Notes: generated by a model from the letters alone, not told the origin. Positions 17,455 to 26,457 are shown, numbered from the stretch's first letter. The stretch is 64,000 bases of DNA from Amycolatopsis regifaucium (GCF_001613935.1 NZ_LQCI01000002.1:434001-498000), one strand, 5' to 3'. A program made the numbers and translations.

Positions 17455-18171
17455 TCACCAGCCGATCAGCCGGTCACCGCGGCGGAAGGTGCCGGTGGGC
17501 CCGTCATCGGGCAACGTCACCGCGTCGGCGATGGCGACGGCGGACTCTTCGGCCGTCCTGGTCGCCGACGGCATCATCCTGGTCCTGGTCTGCCCGGGGT
17601 TGACGGCGTTCACCAGCACACCGGTGCCTTCGGCGTGCGCGGCGAGCATTTGGGTCAGGCCGTTGAGCGCGGCTTTCGACACCGAGTAAGCCGGACAGCC
17701 GATGAACAGGCCCGCGGTGAAGGAACCGGTCGCGCTGGAGACGAACACCAGCCGACCCCAGCCGCGGCCGATCATGGCGGGCAAGAAGGCCTGGGCCACC
17801 CGCCAGGAGCCGATGAGGTTCACCGCCATCGTGCGCTCGACCAGTTCCGGCGGGACGGTCAACGGGTCGGCGCCGGTGTCGAGCATGATGCCGGCGTTGG
17901 AGACCAGGACGTCCACCTCGGGCAGAGCGCGCGCGGCGGCGGCCACGGATCCGGGATCGGTGACGTCCAACTGGATGTGCCGGACGTCCTCACCCAGCCC
18001 GGCCGCGGCTTCCCGTGCCTGCGCCCCGTCACGGGCGCTTACGACGACCTCGAAACCCCGCCGGTGCAGTTCGGCGGCCACCGCTCGGCCGAGGCCTCGA
18101 TTGGCACCGGTGACCAGGGCGGTGCGGACGTTCGGACGGTGTTCGTTCAGGGCAGTGCTCGTGCCGTTCAT
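17455..18171 (-). CDS. short-chain dehydrogenase/reductase
   Basis: A 238-residue Rossmann enzyme. TALVTGANRGLGRAVA is the NADP(H)-binding motif (TGxxxGxG), VSNAG is present, and the catalytic set is Ser in VFVSSATGS and Tyr-x-x-x-Lys in YSVSK. It lies in the KS-alpha operon between PadR and the TcmI-like gene and may be a polyketide ketoreductase. Which of the five SDRs in the window reduces which carbonyl cannot be told from sequence. Confidence 0.88.
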   Translation of the reverse strand: MNGTSTALNEHRPNVRTALVTGANRGLGRAVAAELHRRGFEVVVSARDGAQAREAAAGLGEDVRHIQLDVTDPGSVAAAARALPEVDVLVSNAGIMLDTGADPLTVPPELVERTMAVNLIGSWRVAQAFLPAMIGRGWGRLVFVSSATGSFTAGLFIGCPAYSVSKAALNGLTQMLAAHAEGTGVLVNAVNPGQTRTRMMPSATRTAEESAVAIADAVTLPDDGPTGTFRRGDRLIGW

Positions 18172-18261
18172 GAGGGCTCCGGATCGCGTCGGCGAAGCTT
18201 GACGCGTCCGATGCTGGACAGAGCGGCTGGACCGTGGATCGGCCCCGGGTCGAAGCCGGGG

Positions 18262-18882
18262 TCAGGTGCCGCCGACGGCCCCGTTCCGCTGGGCGGCTTC
18301 CAGCTTTTCGAGCATCCCGCGCAGCCAGGTGATCTCGGCCCGCGCCATGGTCCGCTGGTAGTCCGTGTCGACGAGGTGGATGGGGTCCAGTGAGCCGCCG
18401 AAATCGGCCAGCCGGGCGTTGACCTCGGTCTCGAACGCGGCGAGGTTCCGCTCGCTGGTTTCGAGCCGCTCGTTCAGGGCGGCCATCGCCTCAGAGCGCG
18501 AGATCGAGGCGATGAACGCCAGCGCGGCGGGGAACTCCGGGTACTCCACGGCGGGGGTGCGCAGCATGTCGCGCACCCATTCCCGGGACAGCTGGACGCC
18601 GCTCTCGGTGGTGCGGAAGACGGTGCGTTCCGGACGGTTCTCGTGCTTGGTCGTCTCGTGCACGGTGATCAGCCCGTGCCGCTCCAGCCTGCGCATCGTC
18701 TGGTAGATCGCGTTGCGCTGGCTGACGTTGATGACGCGGTCCTTCTCCCATTCGAGAATCCGCTGACGCAGCCCGTAGGGATGCTTGGGCTCGACGGCGA
18801 GCAGCAGCAGGACGGCCATGGCCAGCGGAGAGCGGCGGACCGTCGCCGTGTCTGCTTCCTCGTCCTTCGAGTGTCCGATCAC
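18262..18882 (-). CDS. PadR-family transcriptional regulator
   Basis: A 206-residue protein. The winged helix occupies residues 15-95 (PLAMAVLLLLAVEPKHPYGL and QRNAIYQTMRRLERHGLITV). A C-terminal coiled-coil dimerisation domain follows. It starts GTG at 18882. A perfect AT-rich palindrome, tgattataatca, lies 5 bases upstream of that codon in the divergent promoter region. This fits autoregulation and control of both the KS-alpha operon and the plus-strand operon. PadR repressors often sense phenolic compounds, so the pathway product is a plausible ligand (inference). Confidence 0.9.
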   Translation of the reverse strand: MIGHSKDEEADTATVRRSPLAMAVLLLLAVEPKHPYGLRQRILEWEKDRVINVSQRNAIYQTMRRLERHGLITVHETTKHENRPERTVFRTTESGVQLSREWVRDMLRTPAVEYPEFPAALAFIASISRSEAMAALNERLETSERNLAAFETEVNARLADFGGSLDPIHLVDTDYQRTMARAEITWLRGMLEKLEAAQRNGAVGGT

Positions 18883-19028
18883 CGCTTGATTATAATCATA
18901 ACAGAAACATTACATCGGACACCGATCCTCTGGCCGCGCCGGAAGCGCCGAGACAGCCGCTTGAGCCTCTCTCCAGCCCCCTGTCACACGGTTTGAGTCC
19001 CGCCCCGGACAGCTCACGAGGAGACCCG
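18883..19028. promoter_or_regulatory. divergent promoter with PadR-type palindrome
   Basis: The intergenic region between PadR and the first SchA/CurD gene. It contains the perfect 12-bp palindrome tgattataatca (18887-18898) and adjoining AT-rich sequence (cataacagaaacattacat). It should drive both main polyketide operons. Confidence 0.6.
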
Positions 19029-19412
19029 ATGCCCTTCGCCGCGATCAGTTACGACGTCAAGAGCGGGTTCGAGGACGAGCTCGTCGAGGTGTTCGCCGAC
19101 TTCCGCAGGCCGGACACCTCGCGGGTGCCGTCCGCGGCCGCGGACGGCACGCCGAGCCGCATCCTGAGCACCGCCGTGTTCATCCGCGACGGACTGCTGG
19201 TGCGCTTCATCGAGTACGAAGGCGACCTCACCGCTATCGCGAAATTCATGGCCGCCCAGCCCGGGGTCCGCGAGGTCGAACGCAAGCTCAAGCCGTACCT
19301 GCGGACGCCCCGTGACACGGACACCGAAGAAGGTTTCGTGCGCACCTTCACGGCCAGCCTGCTTCGCAGTGTCACCCAGCTTTCCCTGCCCAAGGCCGCC
19401 GCTTCTTCCTGA
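19029..19412 (+). CDS. SchA/CurD-like polyketide tailoring protein (copy 1)
   Basis: A 127-residue protein starting MPFAAISYDVKSGFEDELVE. It matches the SchA/CurD-like domain named from the spore-pigment clusters of Streptomyces halstedii and S. curacoi. The conserved stretch ILSTAVFIRDGLLVRFIEYE and the C-terminal RSVTQLSLP are typical. It is a ferredoxin-like alpha/beta fold of the kind found in cyclases and cofactor-free oxygenases. Its exact role is not established. ATG 19029 was chosen after cacgaggagac. It is the first gene of the plus-strand operon; a second copy lies at 23374. Confidence 0.85.
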   Translation: MPFAAISYDVKSGFEDELVEVFADFRRPDTSRVPSAAADGTPSRILSTAVFIRDGLLVRFIEYEGDLTAIAKFMAAQPGVREVERKLKPYLRTPRDTDTEEGFVRTFTASLLRSVTQLSLPKAAASS

Positions 19413-19472
19413 GCACACGGCGATCCGCCTCGGAGGAACTCCCCCGTCCAAGGTCGAACGAAGGAACCAACC

Positions 19473-21077
19473 ATGCAGGAAATCGCTGTACCAGTGCTGA
19501 TCGTCGGCGCCGGGCCGGTCGGCCTCTCCGCCGCGGCCTTCCTCGGGCGGCACGGGGTGAAAGCGCTCGTCGTCGAACGGCGCGACGGCACCTCGACCCT
19601 GCCGAGGGCGCCCGGCCTCCAGGCACGCACGATGGAACTGTTCCGCGCGGCGGGCTTCGTCTCGAAGATCCGCGCACTGGAAATGGGTGACTCGCATCCC
19701 TACTTCGAGGGCGGCATCATCCAGACCAGGACGTTCGCCGAAATCGACGACGCGGTGACCCTCGAGGCACCCTCCCTCGACGGGGAGCACATCAGCCCGG
19801 AGCGGGTGATGGGCTGTGGCCAGGACCGGTACGAGCGGGTACTCGCGGGGCTGGTCACCGACACCGGCGGCACACTGAAGCACAGCACCCGCCTGCTCTC
19901 GTTCACCCAGGACGAAACCGGGGTGACTGCTCAGCTCGAGGAAAACGGGCAGCCGCTGCGGGTCCGGGCGCAGTACCTGATCGGCGCGGACGGCTCGGCC
20001 AGCACCACCCGCGACCTCCTCGGTATCGAGCGGACCGGGATGGGCACCGTCTTCGACGCGATGTCGATCTACTTCCGCGCCCCGGAGCTGGAAACGATGC
20101 TGGCCCATCGGAAGTTCATCCTCTGCTACGCGACCGCGGCCCCCGGCACCCTGATGGGACTGTCCCGGCTGCACGGTTGCGACCCCTGGCTGGCGGCGCC
20201 GCTGTATTTCCCGGAAAAGGGCGAGACGCGCGCGGACTTCACGGACGACCGCTGCCGCGAAATCATCCGCATCGCGGCGGGCAGGCCCGAGATGGACGTC
20301 GAGATCATGGCCAAGGTGCCGTGGCGGGGCGCGCAGCTGGTCGCCGAGACCTTCCGCGCCGGCCGGGTCTTCCTCGCGGGCGACGCCGCGCACTTGCACC
20401 CGCCTGCCGGCGGTTTCGGTGCCAACACCGGGATCCACGACGCGCACAACCTCGCGTGGAAGCTGGCGGCGGTGCTGGCGGGTAAAGCGGAAGAGCCGCT
20501 GCTCGACTCCTACGACGCCGAGCGACGACTGGTCGGTGAGGCGATGGCGAGCCAGGCCATGGTGCGCAACCGGATCCGGCACGGGCACGCGGACGAAGTG
20601 ACGGCCGCGAAGATGGTCGACGACGTCATCGTCACCCTCGGCTACCGGTACCGTTCCGCCGCGATCACCGGCGTGCCCGAAGACGCGCCGGTGCTCGCGC
20701 CCGAACTCGCGCTGACCGGCAGCCCCGGCACCCGGGCACCGCATTGCTGGCTCGAACGCGACGGCGAACGACTGTCCACGATCGACCTCTACTTCGACGA
20801 TTTCGTGCTGCTGACCGGCTCCCGTGACAGCGGCTGGCTGGAAGCGGCGGAGCGGGCCGGCAAGCTGCTCGGGGTGCCGGTGCGCGGCCACGTACTCGGC
20901 GAGGGCGGCGATCTTCGCCCGGAGCAGGGCACTTTCGGTGCCGCACATGGGGTTCCGGAGCACGGTGCCGTCCTGGTCCGCCCCGACGCCTTCGTGGCGT
21001 GGCGCACCGGCGCCACCGCTGACACCGCCGAAGACGCGCTGCGCGCGGCACTCGCCGCCGCGACGGGGAGGCCGTGA
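19473..21077 (+). CDS. FAD-dependent aromatic hydroxylase (group A)
   Basis: A 534-residue flavin monooxygenase. PVLIVGAGPVGLSAAAFLGR is the FAD/Rossmann motif, IGADGSAS the DG motif, and VFLAGDAAHLHPPAGGFGAN the GD motif with the complete PPAGG loop. A C-terminal thioredoxin-like domain (about 400-534) is present as in PgaE and RdmE. It hydroxylates or oxidatively rearranges the polyketide. The length equals the family norm. It ends in a TGATG overlap with the transporter gene. Confidence 0.93.
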   Translation: MQEIAVPVLIVGAGPVGLSAAAFLGRHGVKALVVERRDGTSTLPRAPGLQARTMELFRAAGFVSKIRALEMGDSHPYFEGGIIQTRTFAEIDDAVTLEAPSLDGEHISPERVMGCGQDRYERVLAGLVTDTGGTLKHSTRLLSFTQDETGVTAQLEENGQPLRVRAQYLIGADGSASTTRDLLGIERTGMGTVFDAMSIYFRAPELETMLAHRKFILCYATAAPGTLMGLSRLHGCDPWLAAPLYFPEKGETRADFTDDRCREIIRIAAGRPEMDVEIMAKVPWRGAQLVAETFRAGRVFLAGDAAHLHPPAGGFGANTGIHDAHNLAWKLAAVLAGKAEEPLLDSYDAERRLVGEAMASQAMVRNRIRHGHADEVTAAKMVDDVIVTLGYRYRSAAITGVPEDAPVLAPELALTGSPGTRAPHCWLERDGERLSTIDLYFDDFVLLTGSRDSGWLEAAERAGKLLGVPVRGHVLGEGGDLRPEQGTFGAAHGVPEHGAVLVRPDAFVAWRTGATADTAEDALRAALAAATGRP

Positions 21078-22603
21078 TGGTGTCCCCGGCCGAACAGGCC
21101 CTCGGTGACCGGACGGTCACCTTGTTCCGGATGCCGGACTGGTACTCCAGATTGTTTTCCGCGGACCTGTTGGAGCGCTTCGGTTTCTACGGTCTGCAAG
21201 CGGTTCTGGTGTTGTACGCGGCGGCCCCGGTGAGCACGGGCGGGCTGGCTCTCGGTGCCGATGCGGCCGCGCTGTTCGGCGCTTGGATCGCGTTCACCTA
21301 CATGCTGTCGCTGGCGGGCGGCTGGCTCGGCGACCGGGTGCTCGGCGCACGCAGGGCGATGCTCACAGGATGCGCGCTGAGCGCCGCGGGGTTCGCCGCG
21401 CTGAGCGCGGGACTGCCCGCCGCGGCCGGGCTCGGCCTGCTGGCGATCGGCAACGCCGTGTTCAAACCGAACCATCAGGCCATGGTCAACCTGATGTTCG
21501 GGGACGGCCGGGGCCGGGAGTCCGGTATCTCGCTGATGTTCGTCGCGACCCAGGTCTCCTCCCTGCTCGCCCCGCTGGCCTGTGGCTGGCTCGGTGAACG
21601 CGTCTCCTGGTCGGCGGCGTTCCTGGCATGCGCCGCGGCGATGGTGCTGGCAGGCGCGAGAATCGCCACCGCGGCGAACCGGTTCGGCCCCATCGGCCTC
21701 GCCCCGCGAGCCGGGCTCGCCCCGGCCGAACGGGCACGGCTGCTCCGCCGGACCGGGCTGGTACTCGGCGTCGCGGCCGTAGCCACGGTGTGCGCCGCAC
21801 TCGCGGGAGTGCTGAGCGTCCGCACCCTCGTCAGCGCGGCGGCGGTACTGCTGCTGGTCGCGACCGTCACGGGATTCCGTTCGCTCCACCGGAATCCGGA
21901 ACTGACCGGCGCGGACCGGCGACGGCTCACCGCGTTCCTCACGGTGTTCTGCGGTGCCGCCCTGTTCTGGATGATCTTCGCCTATTCCGGCTCGCTGCTC
22001 ACCCTGTTCGCCCGCGATCACGTGCGTCGCGACTTCGCCGGTTTCCTCGTCCCGGCGAGCTGGATGCAGTCGGTGATCCCGTTGTTCACACTGTTGTTCG
22101 CCCCCCTGATCGCGCGGCTGCTGCCCCGGCTCGGGCGGCGGCACAACGTCGCGGTGAAGTTCGCGATCGGCCTCTGCCTGATCGGCGCCGGTTTCCTGAC
22201 CATGGCCATCGCCGCGGGCCAGACCGGCGGTGGCGCCAAGGTCTCCCCGCTCTGGCTGGTCGGCGCCTACCTGGTCTCGGCGCTGGGCGAACTGGTGATC
22301 GCGGCGGTCAGCATCGCGGCGACCGCGGACGTGCTGCCGCGCACGTTCACCGCCAGGATGCTCGGCCTCTACTGGCTTTTCGCCGGTCTCGGCAGCGCGA
22401 TCGGCGCCGCCCTGCTCCGCCTGCTGCAGCTGATCCCGGAGCAGTACTACTACCTCGGCCTCGGCACGGTCAGTGTCCTGACCGGACTGTTGTTCCTGCG
22501 AAGCCGCCGCCGCCTGACCGCGGCACTGCGCCACGACCCCGGCGAACACGAGGTCCCGCGGCCGAGCGAGCCTCCCACCGCTTCGCGCACGTTGCAGGAC
22601 TGA
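21077..22603 (+). CDS. POT-family (proton-dependent oligopeptide type) transporter
   Basis: A 508-residue membrane protein with about 14 hydrophobic segments. ADLLERFGFYGLQAVLVLYA matches the ERFxYYG signature in TM1 of POT/PTR peptide transporters. AGGWLGDRVLGARRAMLTGC and FKPNHQAMVNLMFGDG are the further PTR motifs. ATG 21077 is preferred (ggggagg 6 bases upstream, TGATG overlap); GTG 21074 is the alternative. Aromatic-polyketide clusters usually use MFS DHA or ABC pumps, so a POT carrier is unusual. It may export the product or an amino-acid-bearing intermediate (inference). Confidence 0.8.
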   Translation: MVSPAEQALGDRTVTLFRMPDWYSRLFSADLLERFGFYGLQAVLVLYAAAPVSTGGLALGADAAALFGAWIAFTYMLSLAGGWLGDRVLGARRAMLTGCALSAAGFAALSAGLPAAAGLGLLAIGNAVFKPNHQAMVNLMFGDGRGRESGISLMFVATQVSSLLAPLACGWLGERVSWSAAFLACAAAMVLAGARIATAANRFGPIGLAPRAGLAPAERARLLRRTGLVLGVAAVATVCAALAGVLSVRTLVSAAAVLLLVATVTGFRSLHRNPELTGADRRRLTAFLTVFCGAALFWMIFAYSGSLLTLFARDHVRRDFAGFLVPASWMQSVIPLFTLLFAPLIARLLPRLGRRHNVAVKFAIGLCLIGAGFLTMAIAAGQTGGGAKVSPLWLVGAYLVSALGELVIAAVSIAATADVLPRTFTARMLGLYWLFAGLGSAIGAALLRLLQLIPEQYYYLGLGTVSVLTGLLFLRSRRRLTAALRHDPGEHEVPRPSEPPTASRTLQD

Positions 22604-22636
22604 CCCCGCTACCGAACCTCGTGAAAGGACCTCCGG

Positions 22637-23374
22637 ATGCACCAAGGACTGGACGGCAAGAAAGTACTGGCGACCGGCGGCACGAAGGGCATCGGCCGCG
22701 CGACCGTGCTCGCGTTCGCGGCGGCGGGCGCCTCCGTGGTCACCTGCTACCGCGACGACGAGGAAGCGGCCGCCTCGTTGGAAAAGGAACTGGAACGGCT
22801 CGGCGGGACGCACCGCGTGGTGCGGGCCGACGTCACCGGTGAGAGCGGCGCCGCGGCCCTCGCGGCCGCGGCCACCGAGACACTGGGCACGGTCGACGTG
22901 CTGGTGAACAACGTCGGCGTGGACGGAGTGGTGCCCTTCGCCGAGCTCACCCCGTCCGAATGGCAACGGGTGATGGACCACAACGTGACCAGCGTGTACC
23001 ACGTGACCCACGCGGTCACGGACGCGCTGGCCGACGGCGCCTCGGTGATCACCGTCGGCTCCTCGGTGGCGCTGCGCGGACGGGCGAACGGTGTCCACTA
23101 CACCACCTCGAAGGCCGCGCTGATCGGCTTCACCCGGGCGCTGTGCAAGGAACTGGGGCCGCGAGGGATCCGGGTCAACGTCGTCGCACCCGGGCTCACC
23201 GAGACCGAGCCCGGCGCCGGGCTGCCGCCGGAGGCCGTCGGCCGGATCGTCGGGATGACCGCGCTCGGCCGGATCTGCCGGCCGGAGGATGTCGCCGGGG
23301 CGGTCCTGTTCCTCGCCGGGGACACGTCGGCCTACATCACCGGGGTCACCCTCAACGTGGACGGAGGAGTCTGA
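22637..23374 (+). CDS. short-chain dehydrogenase/reductase
   Basis: A 245-residue SDR. VLATGGTKGIGRATVLAF is the cofactor motif, and the NNVG, GSSVALRG and YTTSK (Tyr-x-x-x-Lys) elements are present. It is FabG-like and most likely a ketoreductase for a polyketide carbonyl or a quinone. A Shine-Dalgarno (gaaaggacc) precedes the ATG. Its stop overlaps the next ATG by one base. Confidence 0.9.
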   Translation: MHQGLDGKKVLATGGTKGIGRATVLAFAAAGASVVTCYRDDEEAAASLEKELERLGGTHRVVRADVTGESGAAALAAAATETLGTVDVLVNNVGVDGVVPFAELTPSEWQRVMDHNVTSVYHVTHAVTDALADGASVITVGSSVALRGRANGVHYTTSKAALIGFTRALCKELGPRGIRVNVVAPGLTETEPGAGLPPEAVGRIVGMTALGRICRPEDVAGAVLFLAGDTSAYITGVTLNVDGGV

Positions 23375-23754
23375 TGCCCTACGCGGCCATCTGCTACCGG
23401 GTCAAGCCGGGCAATGAGGACCGGATCGCGGAGATCTTCGCCGGGTTCCAGCGGATGTCGACACCGCAGGCACCCGCCGGGAACGACCACGAAGGCGCCC
23501 GCCTGCTCGGCACGGCGGTGTTCGTGCAAGAGGATGTCGTGGTGCGGGTCGTGCACTACGAAGGCGACTTCGCCGCGGTAGGAAGGCATGTCGGCGCCCA
23601 ACGCGGAGTACACCTGATCGAGAAAGCGCTTGCGCCGTATCTCGCGGAACCGCGCGAGACCGTGACCGAAGAGGGCTTCGCCCGGTACTTCGCCGACGCG
23701 ACCATGCGCTGTGTTTCCCAGCTTTCGGTCGCCGACCACCCGAACGCCCGGTGA
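23374..23754 (+). CDS. SchA/CurD-like polyketide tailoring protein (copy 2)
   Basis: A 126-residue protein with the same domain as the gene at 19029 (MPYAAICYRVKPGNEDRIAE, LLGTAVFVQEDVVVRVVHYE, MRCVSQLSV). The two copies share the core and the C-terminal signature but differ in the middle, so they are likely specialised. Translation is coupled on both sides, to the SDR (1-base overlap) and to the dehydrogenase (GTGA). The reaction is not known. Confidence 0.85.
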   Translation: MPYAAICYRVKPGNEDRIAEIFAGFQRMSTPQAPAGNDHEGARLLGTAVFVQEDVVVRVVHYEGDFAAVGRHVGAQRGVHLIEKALAPYLAEPRETVTEEGFARYFADATMRCVSQLSVADHPNAR

Positions 23755-24641
23755 CCGCCATGACCGCCAGGGTGGCCGCGATCGGCCTCGGGGAAATGGG
23801 TTCGGGGATGGTCCGCGCGCTCCTCGCGGCGCGGTACGAGGTCGTGGTCTTCAACCGCACCACCGCACGCGCCGAAGCGCTCCGCGCGGCCGGGGCGCAA
23901 GTCGCCGCCACAGCGGCCGAGGCCGTCGAAGACGCATCACTGGTATTGGTCAGCCTCGCCGACGAAGACGCCGTGACCCAGGTGCTGCTGGGTGACCTCG
24001 CCGGAATGCTCACCGACCGGCACACGGTGCTCGACACCTCCACGGTGTCCCCGCGGTTTTCGATACAGGCCACCGCGAAACTCGCCGAAACCGGCGTGCG
24101 CCGGATCGAAAGCTGCGTCATGGGCAATCCGGAAATGGCGCGGGAGGGCCGGTTGCGGGTGTTCGCGGCCGGGGAGGAACCACCCGGCGAAGACGTCTCC
24201 GCGGTGTTCGACGCGCTCGGCCAGCAGGTGACCTGGCTCGGTGAGACCGGCCGCGCGAGCACCCTCAAACTCGCCTTCAACCTCCTGCTCGGCGTGCAGA
24301 CGGCGGGGCTGGCCGAAGCGCTGGATTTCGCCGAATCCGCCGGGATCGACCGCACGCTGATGCTGGACGTCTTCTCGGCCAGCGGCTGGTATTCGCCGAT
24401 CCTGGGCTTCCGCGCGCGCTTCATGCGGGAACGCGCCTACAAGCCGGCGGCCTTCCGCAGCGTGCTGATGCACAAGGATCTCCGGCTCGGCTGCGAGGAC
24501 GCGGCCGGGCGCGGAGTGCCCATGCCGGTCACCGTCGCGGCCGCGGACCGGTACGCCCGCGTCGTCGACGCCGGTTTCGGCGACGACGACGCGGCAGTGA
24601 TCGCGGAAGGATTCCACAGCGACACCCCGTCTTCGCGGTGA
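23751..24641 (+). CDS. 3-hydroxyisobutyrate-dehydrogenase-like oxidoreductase
   Basis: A 296-residue enzyme of the beta-hydroxyacid dehydrogenase fold. AAIGLGEMGSGMVRALLAA is the GLGxMG NAD(P) motif, and STLKLAFNLLLG holds the catalytic Lys of the HIBADH group. The substrate motif that is normally D-x-P-x-S-G-G is replaced by ESCVMGNPEMARE, so the substrate is not hydroxyisobutyrate in a canonical way. This fold also contains imine reductases, but the Lys argues against that. It is unusual in an aromatic PKS operon and may reduce a ketone or act on a side-chain unit. The start is GTG 23751, or ATG 23760. Confidence 0.8.
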   Translation: MTAMTARVAAIGLGEMGSGMVRALLAARYEVVVFNRTTARAEALRAAGAQVAATAAEAVEDASLVLVSLADEDAVTQVLLGDLAGMLTDRHTVLDTSTVSPRFSIQATAKLAETGVRRIESCVMGNPEMAREGRLRVFAAGEEPPGEDVSAVFDALGQQVTWLGETGRASTLKLAFNLLLGVQTAGLAEALDFAESAGIDRTLMLDVFSASGWYSPILGFRARFMRERAYKPAAFRSVLMHKDLRLGCEDAAGRGVPMPVTVAAADRYARVVDAGFGDDDAAVIAEGFHSDTPSSR

Positions 24642-25096
24642 CGACCGTGTCGACGTGGGAACGCTGGCTGGCCGGCACGGTGACGGTGACCAGCGGCGCG
24701 ATCGCCGGTGTGCTGTTCGCCGTCGCGCTCGCCGTGCTGCCCGCGTTGTTCGCGATGCCACCGGCCCAGTACGTCTACAGCCACCAGCTGATCGGAAAAC
24801 GGTGGGATCCGACGATGCCGGCGCTCGTGCTCGGGTCGACGGTGGCCGACGTCGTGCTCGCCTTCCTCGTGCCGGAGCGGGCCTGGCTCTTCGGGGCGGG
24901 CGCGCTCGCCTTGACCGCGGTATCGGTGGTTTCGCACTTCTGCAACGTGCCGATCAACCGGGTGGTCAAACGGCTCGACCCGGCGGCGATCCCGGCCGAC
25001 TGGGCCGATCCGCGGCCGTTGTGGCGTCGCTGGCACCTGCTCCGCACCGGGATAGCCGTGCTCGCCGCCGGGCTGAACACGACCGCGCTGTTCTGA
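24638..25096 (+). CDS. DUF1772 anthrone-oxygenase-like membrane protein (copy 1)
   Basis: A 152-residue protein with four hydrophobic segments. SHFCNVPINRVVKRLDP carries the family N-x-P-x-N motif, and RRWHLLRTGIAVLAAGLNT the conserved Trp-His-x-x-Arg. DUF1772 includes fungal and bacterial anthrone oxygenases, which turn anthrones into anthraquinones without an obvious cofactor. It starts GTG at 24638, coupled by GTGA to the dehydrogenase. A second copy lies at 27199. Confidence 0.8.
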   Translation: MTTVSTWERWLAGTVTVTSGAIAGVLFAVALAVLPALFAMPPAQYVYSHQLIGKRWDPTMPALVLGSTVADVVLAFLVPERAWLFGAGALALTAVSVVSHFCNVPINRVVKRLDPAAIPADWADPRPLWRRWHLLRTGIAVLAAGLNTTALF

Positions 25097-25194
25097 GCGG
25101 ACCTGTCGAGCACCGTTCGAGAACCACTTCAGTGACCGCGCTGAAGATCGGAAGCCAAGGCAGAAGGACTGCCGGACAAGAAAAGGTGAGGATC

Positions 25195-26457
25195 ATGACC
25201 GATTCGGCTGGTGCCGATCGACCGGTCGTCACGGGGATCGGCGTAGTGGCACCGACCGGGATCGGGACGGCGGAACACTGGCGGGCCACGCTCGATGGCC
25301 GCTCCGGCATCGGCTACATCGACCGCTTCGATCCCGCGAGTTATCCGGTCCGGCACGCGGGAAAGCTCCGCGGGTTCGCCGCCGAGGACCACCTGCCCGG
25401 CCGGTTGCTGGTGGAAACCGACCTGTGGACGCAGACCGGGCTGGTGGCCAGCCACGAAGCGCTGGCCGACGCGGCGCTCGACCCGGCGACGGTCCCCGAG
25501 TTCGAGATGGCCGTGCTGACGTCCAGTTCGTCCGGCGGGGTCGAGTTCGGCCAGCGCGAGATGGCGAGCCTGTGGCAGAACGGCCCGCGGATCAGCGCTT
25601 ACCAGTCCATCGCGTGGTTCTACGCGGCCACGACCGGGCAGCTCGCGATCCGGCACGGCATGCGGGGCGCCTGCGGGGTGATCTGCGCCGAACAGGCGGG
25701 CGGGCTCGACACCCTGGGGCACGCCAGGAAATTCACCGCCGAGGACACCAAAGTGGTGGTCGCCGGCGGCACCGACGCGCCGTTGTGCCCGTACTCCCTG
25801 GTCGCCCAGCTGAGCAACGGCAGGCTGTCCACCGAGCCCGACCCGCGCCGGGCCTATCTGCCGTTCGACGAGGCGGCTTCGGGCTACCTGCCGGGTGAAG
25901 GCGGCGCGATCCTCATCGTCGAAGGCAAGCACGCCCACCGCGAACGCGGGGCCGCGCACTCCTACGGCGAGGTGGCGGGCTACGCGGCCGGGATGGACCC
26001 GCGACCGGGATCGCCAAGGCCGCCCGCGCTCACCAGGGTGATCCGCGCCGCGCTCGCCGACGCCGGTCTCGGACCGGGTGAGATCGATGTCGTCTTCGCG
26101 GACGCGGCCGGCTCGGCCCGAGAAGACCTCTTGGAGGCGCGGGCGATCACCGAGGTCTTCGGTGCCCGCGCGGTTCCGGTCACCGCGCCGAAGACGCTGG
26201 TCGGACGGCTCTACGGCGGCGGGGCCGCACTGGACGTGGCGACCGCGTTGCTGGCGCTGCGCGACGGCGTCATCCCGCATACCGACGGCACCACCCGGCT
26301 GGCTCCCGGCTGCGACATCGACCTGGTGCGCTCGGCCCCGAGGGAGGCGGCACTGACCAGCGCGCTGGTGCTCGCGCGCGGCTACGGCGGCTTCACCTCG
26401 GCCCTCGTCCTTCGAAAGACCGAACCCGACGGAACCACCCAGGGAGCCCATCGATGA
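25195..26457 (+). CDS. type II PKS chain length factor (KS-beta, CLF)
   Basis: A 420-residue partner of the ketosynthase that sets polyketide chain length. It has the KS fold (VVTGIGVVAPTGIGTAEHW) but Gln167 replaces the active Cys in ICAEQAGGLDTL, the mark of a CLF. GYGGFTSALVL is the C-terminal motif. ATG 25195 was chosen after aaaaggtgagg; the longer frame belongs to the overlapping neighbour. It overlaps the ACP gene by ATGA. It normally sits directly after KS-alpha; here KS-alpha is elsewhere. Pentangular polyphenols usually need chains of 24-26 carbons, which cannot be read off reliably. Confidence 0.95.
   Translation: MTDSAGADRPVVTGIGVVAPTGIGTAEHWRATLDGRSGIGYIDRFDPASYPVRHAGKLRGFAAEDHLPGRLLVETDLWTQTGLVASHEALADAALDPATVPEFEMAVLTSSSSGGVEFGQREMASLWQNGPRISAYQSIAWFYAATTGQLAIRHGMRGACGVICAEQAGGLDTLGHARKFTAEDTKVVVAGGTDAPLCPYSLVAQLSNGRLSTEPDPRRAYLPFDEAASGYLPGEGGAILIVEGKHAHRERGAAHSYGEVAGYAAGMDPRPGSPRPPALTRVIRAALADAGLGPGEIDVVFADAAGSAREDLLEARAITEVFGARAVPVTAPKTLVGRLYGGGAALDVATALLALRDGVIPHTDGTTRLAPGCDIDLVRSAPREAALTSALVLARGYGGFTSALVLRKTEPDGTTQGAHR

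Noticed and set aside
20789-23098. 769-residue open frame on the minus strand
   Set aside because: Gln/Arg/Glu-rich shadow of the hydroxylase, POT transporter and SDR genes, all of which have clear motifs on the plus strand.
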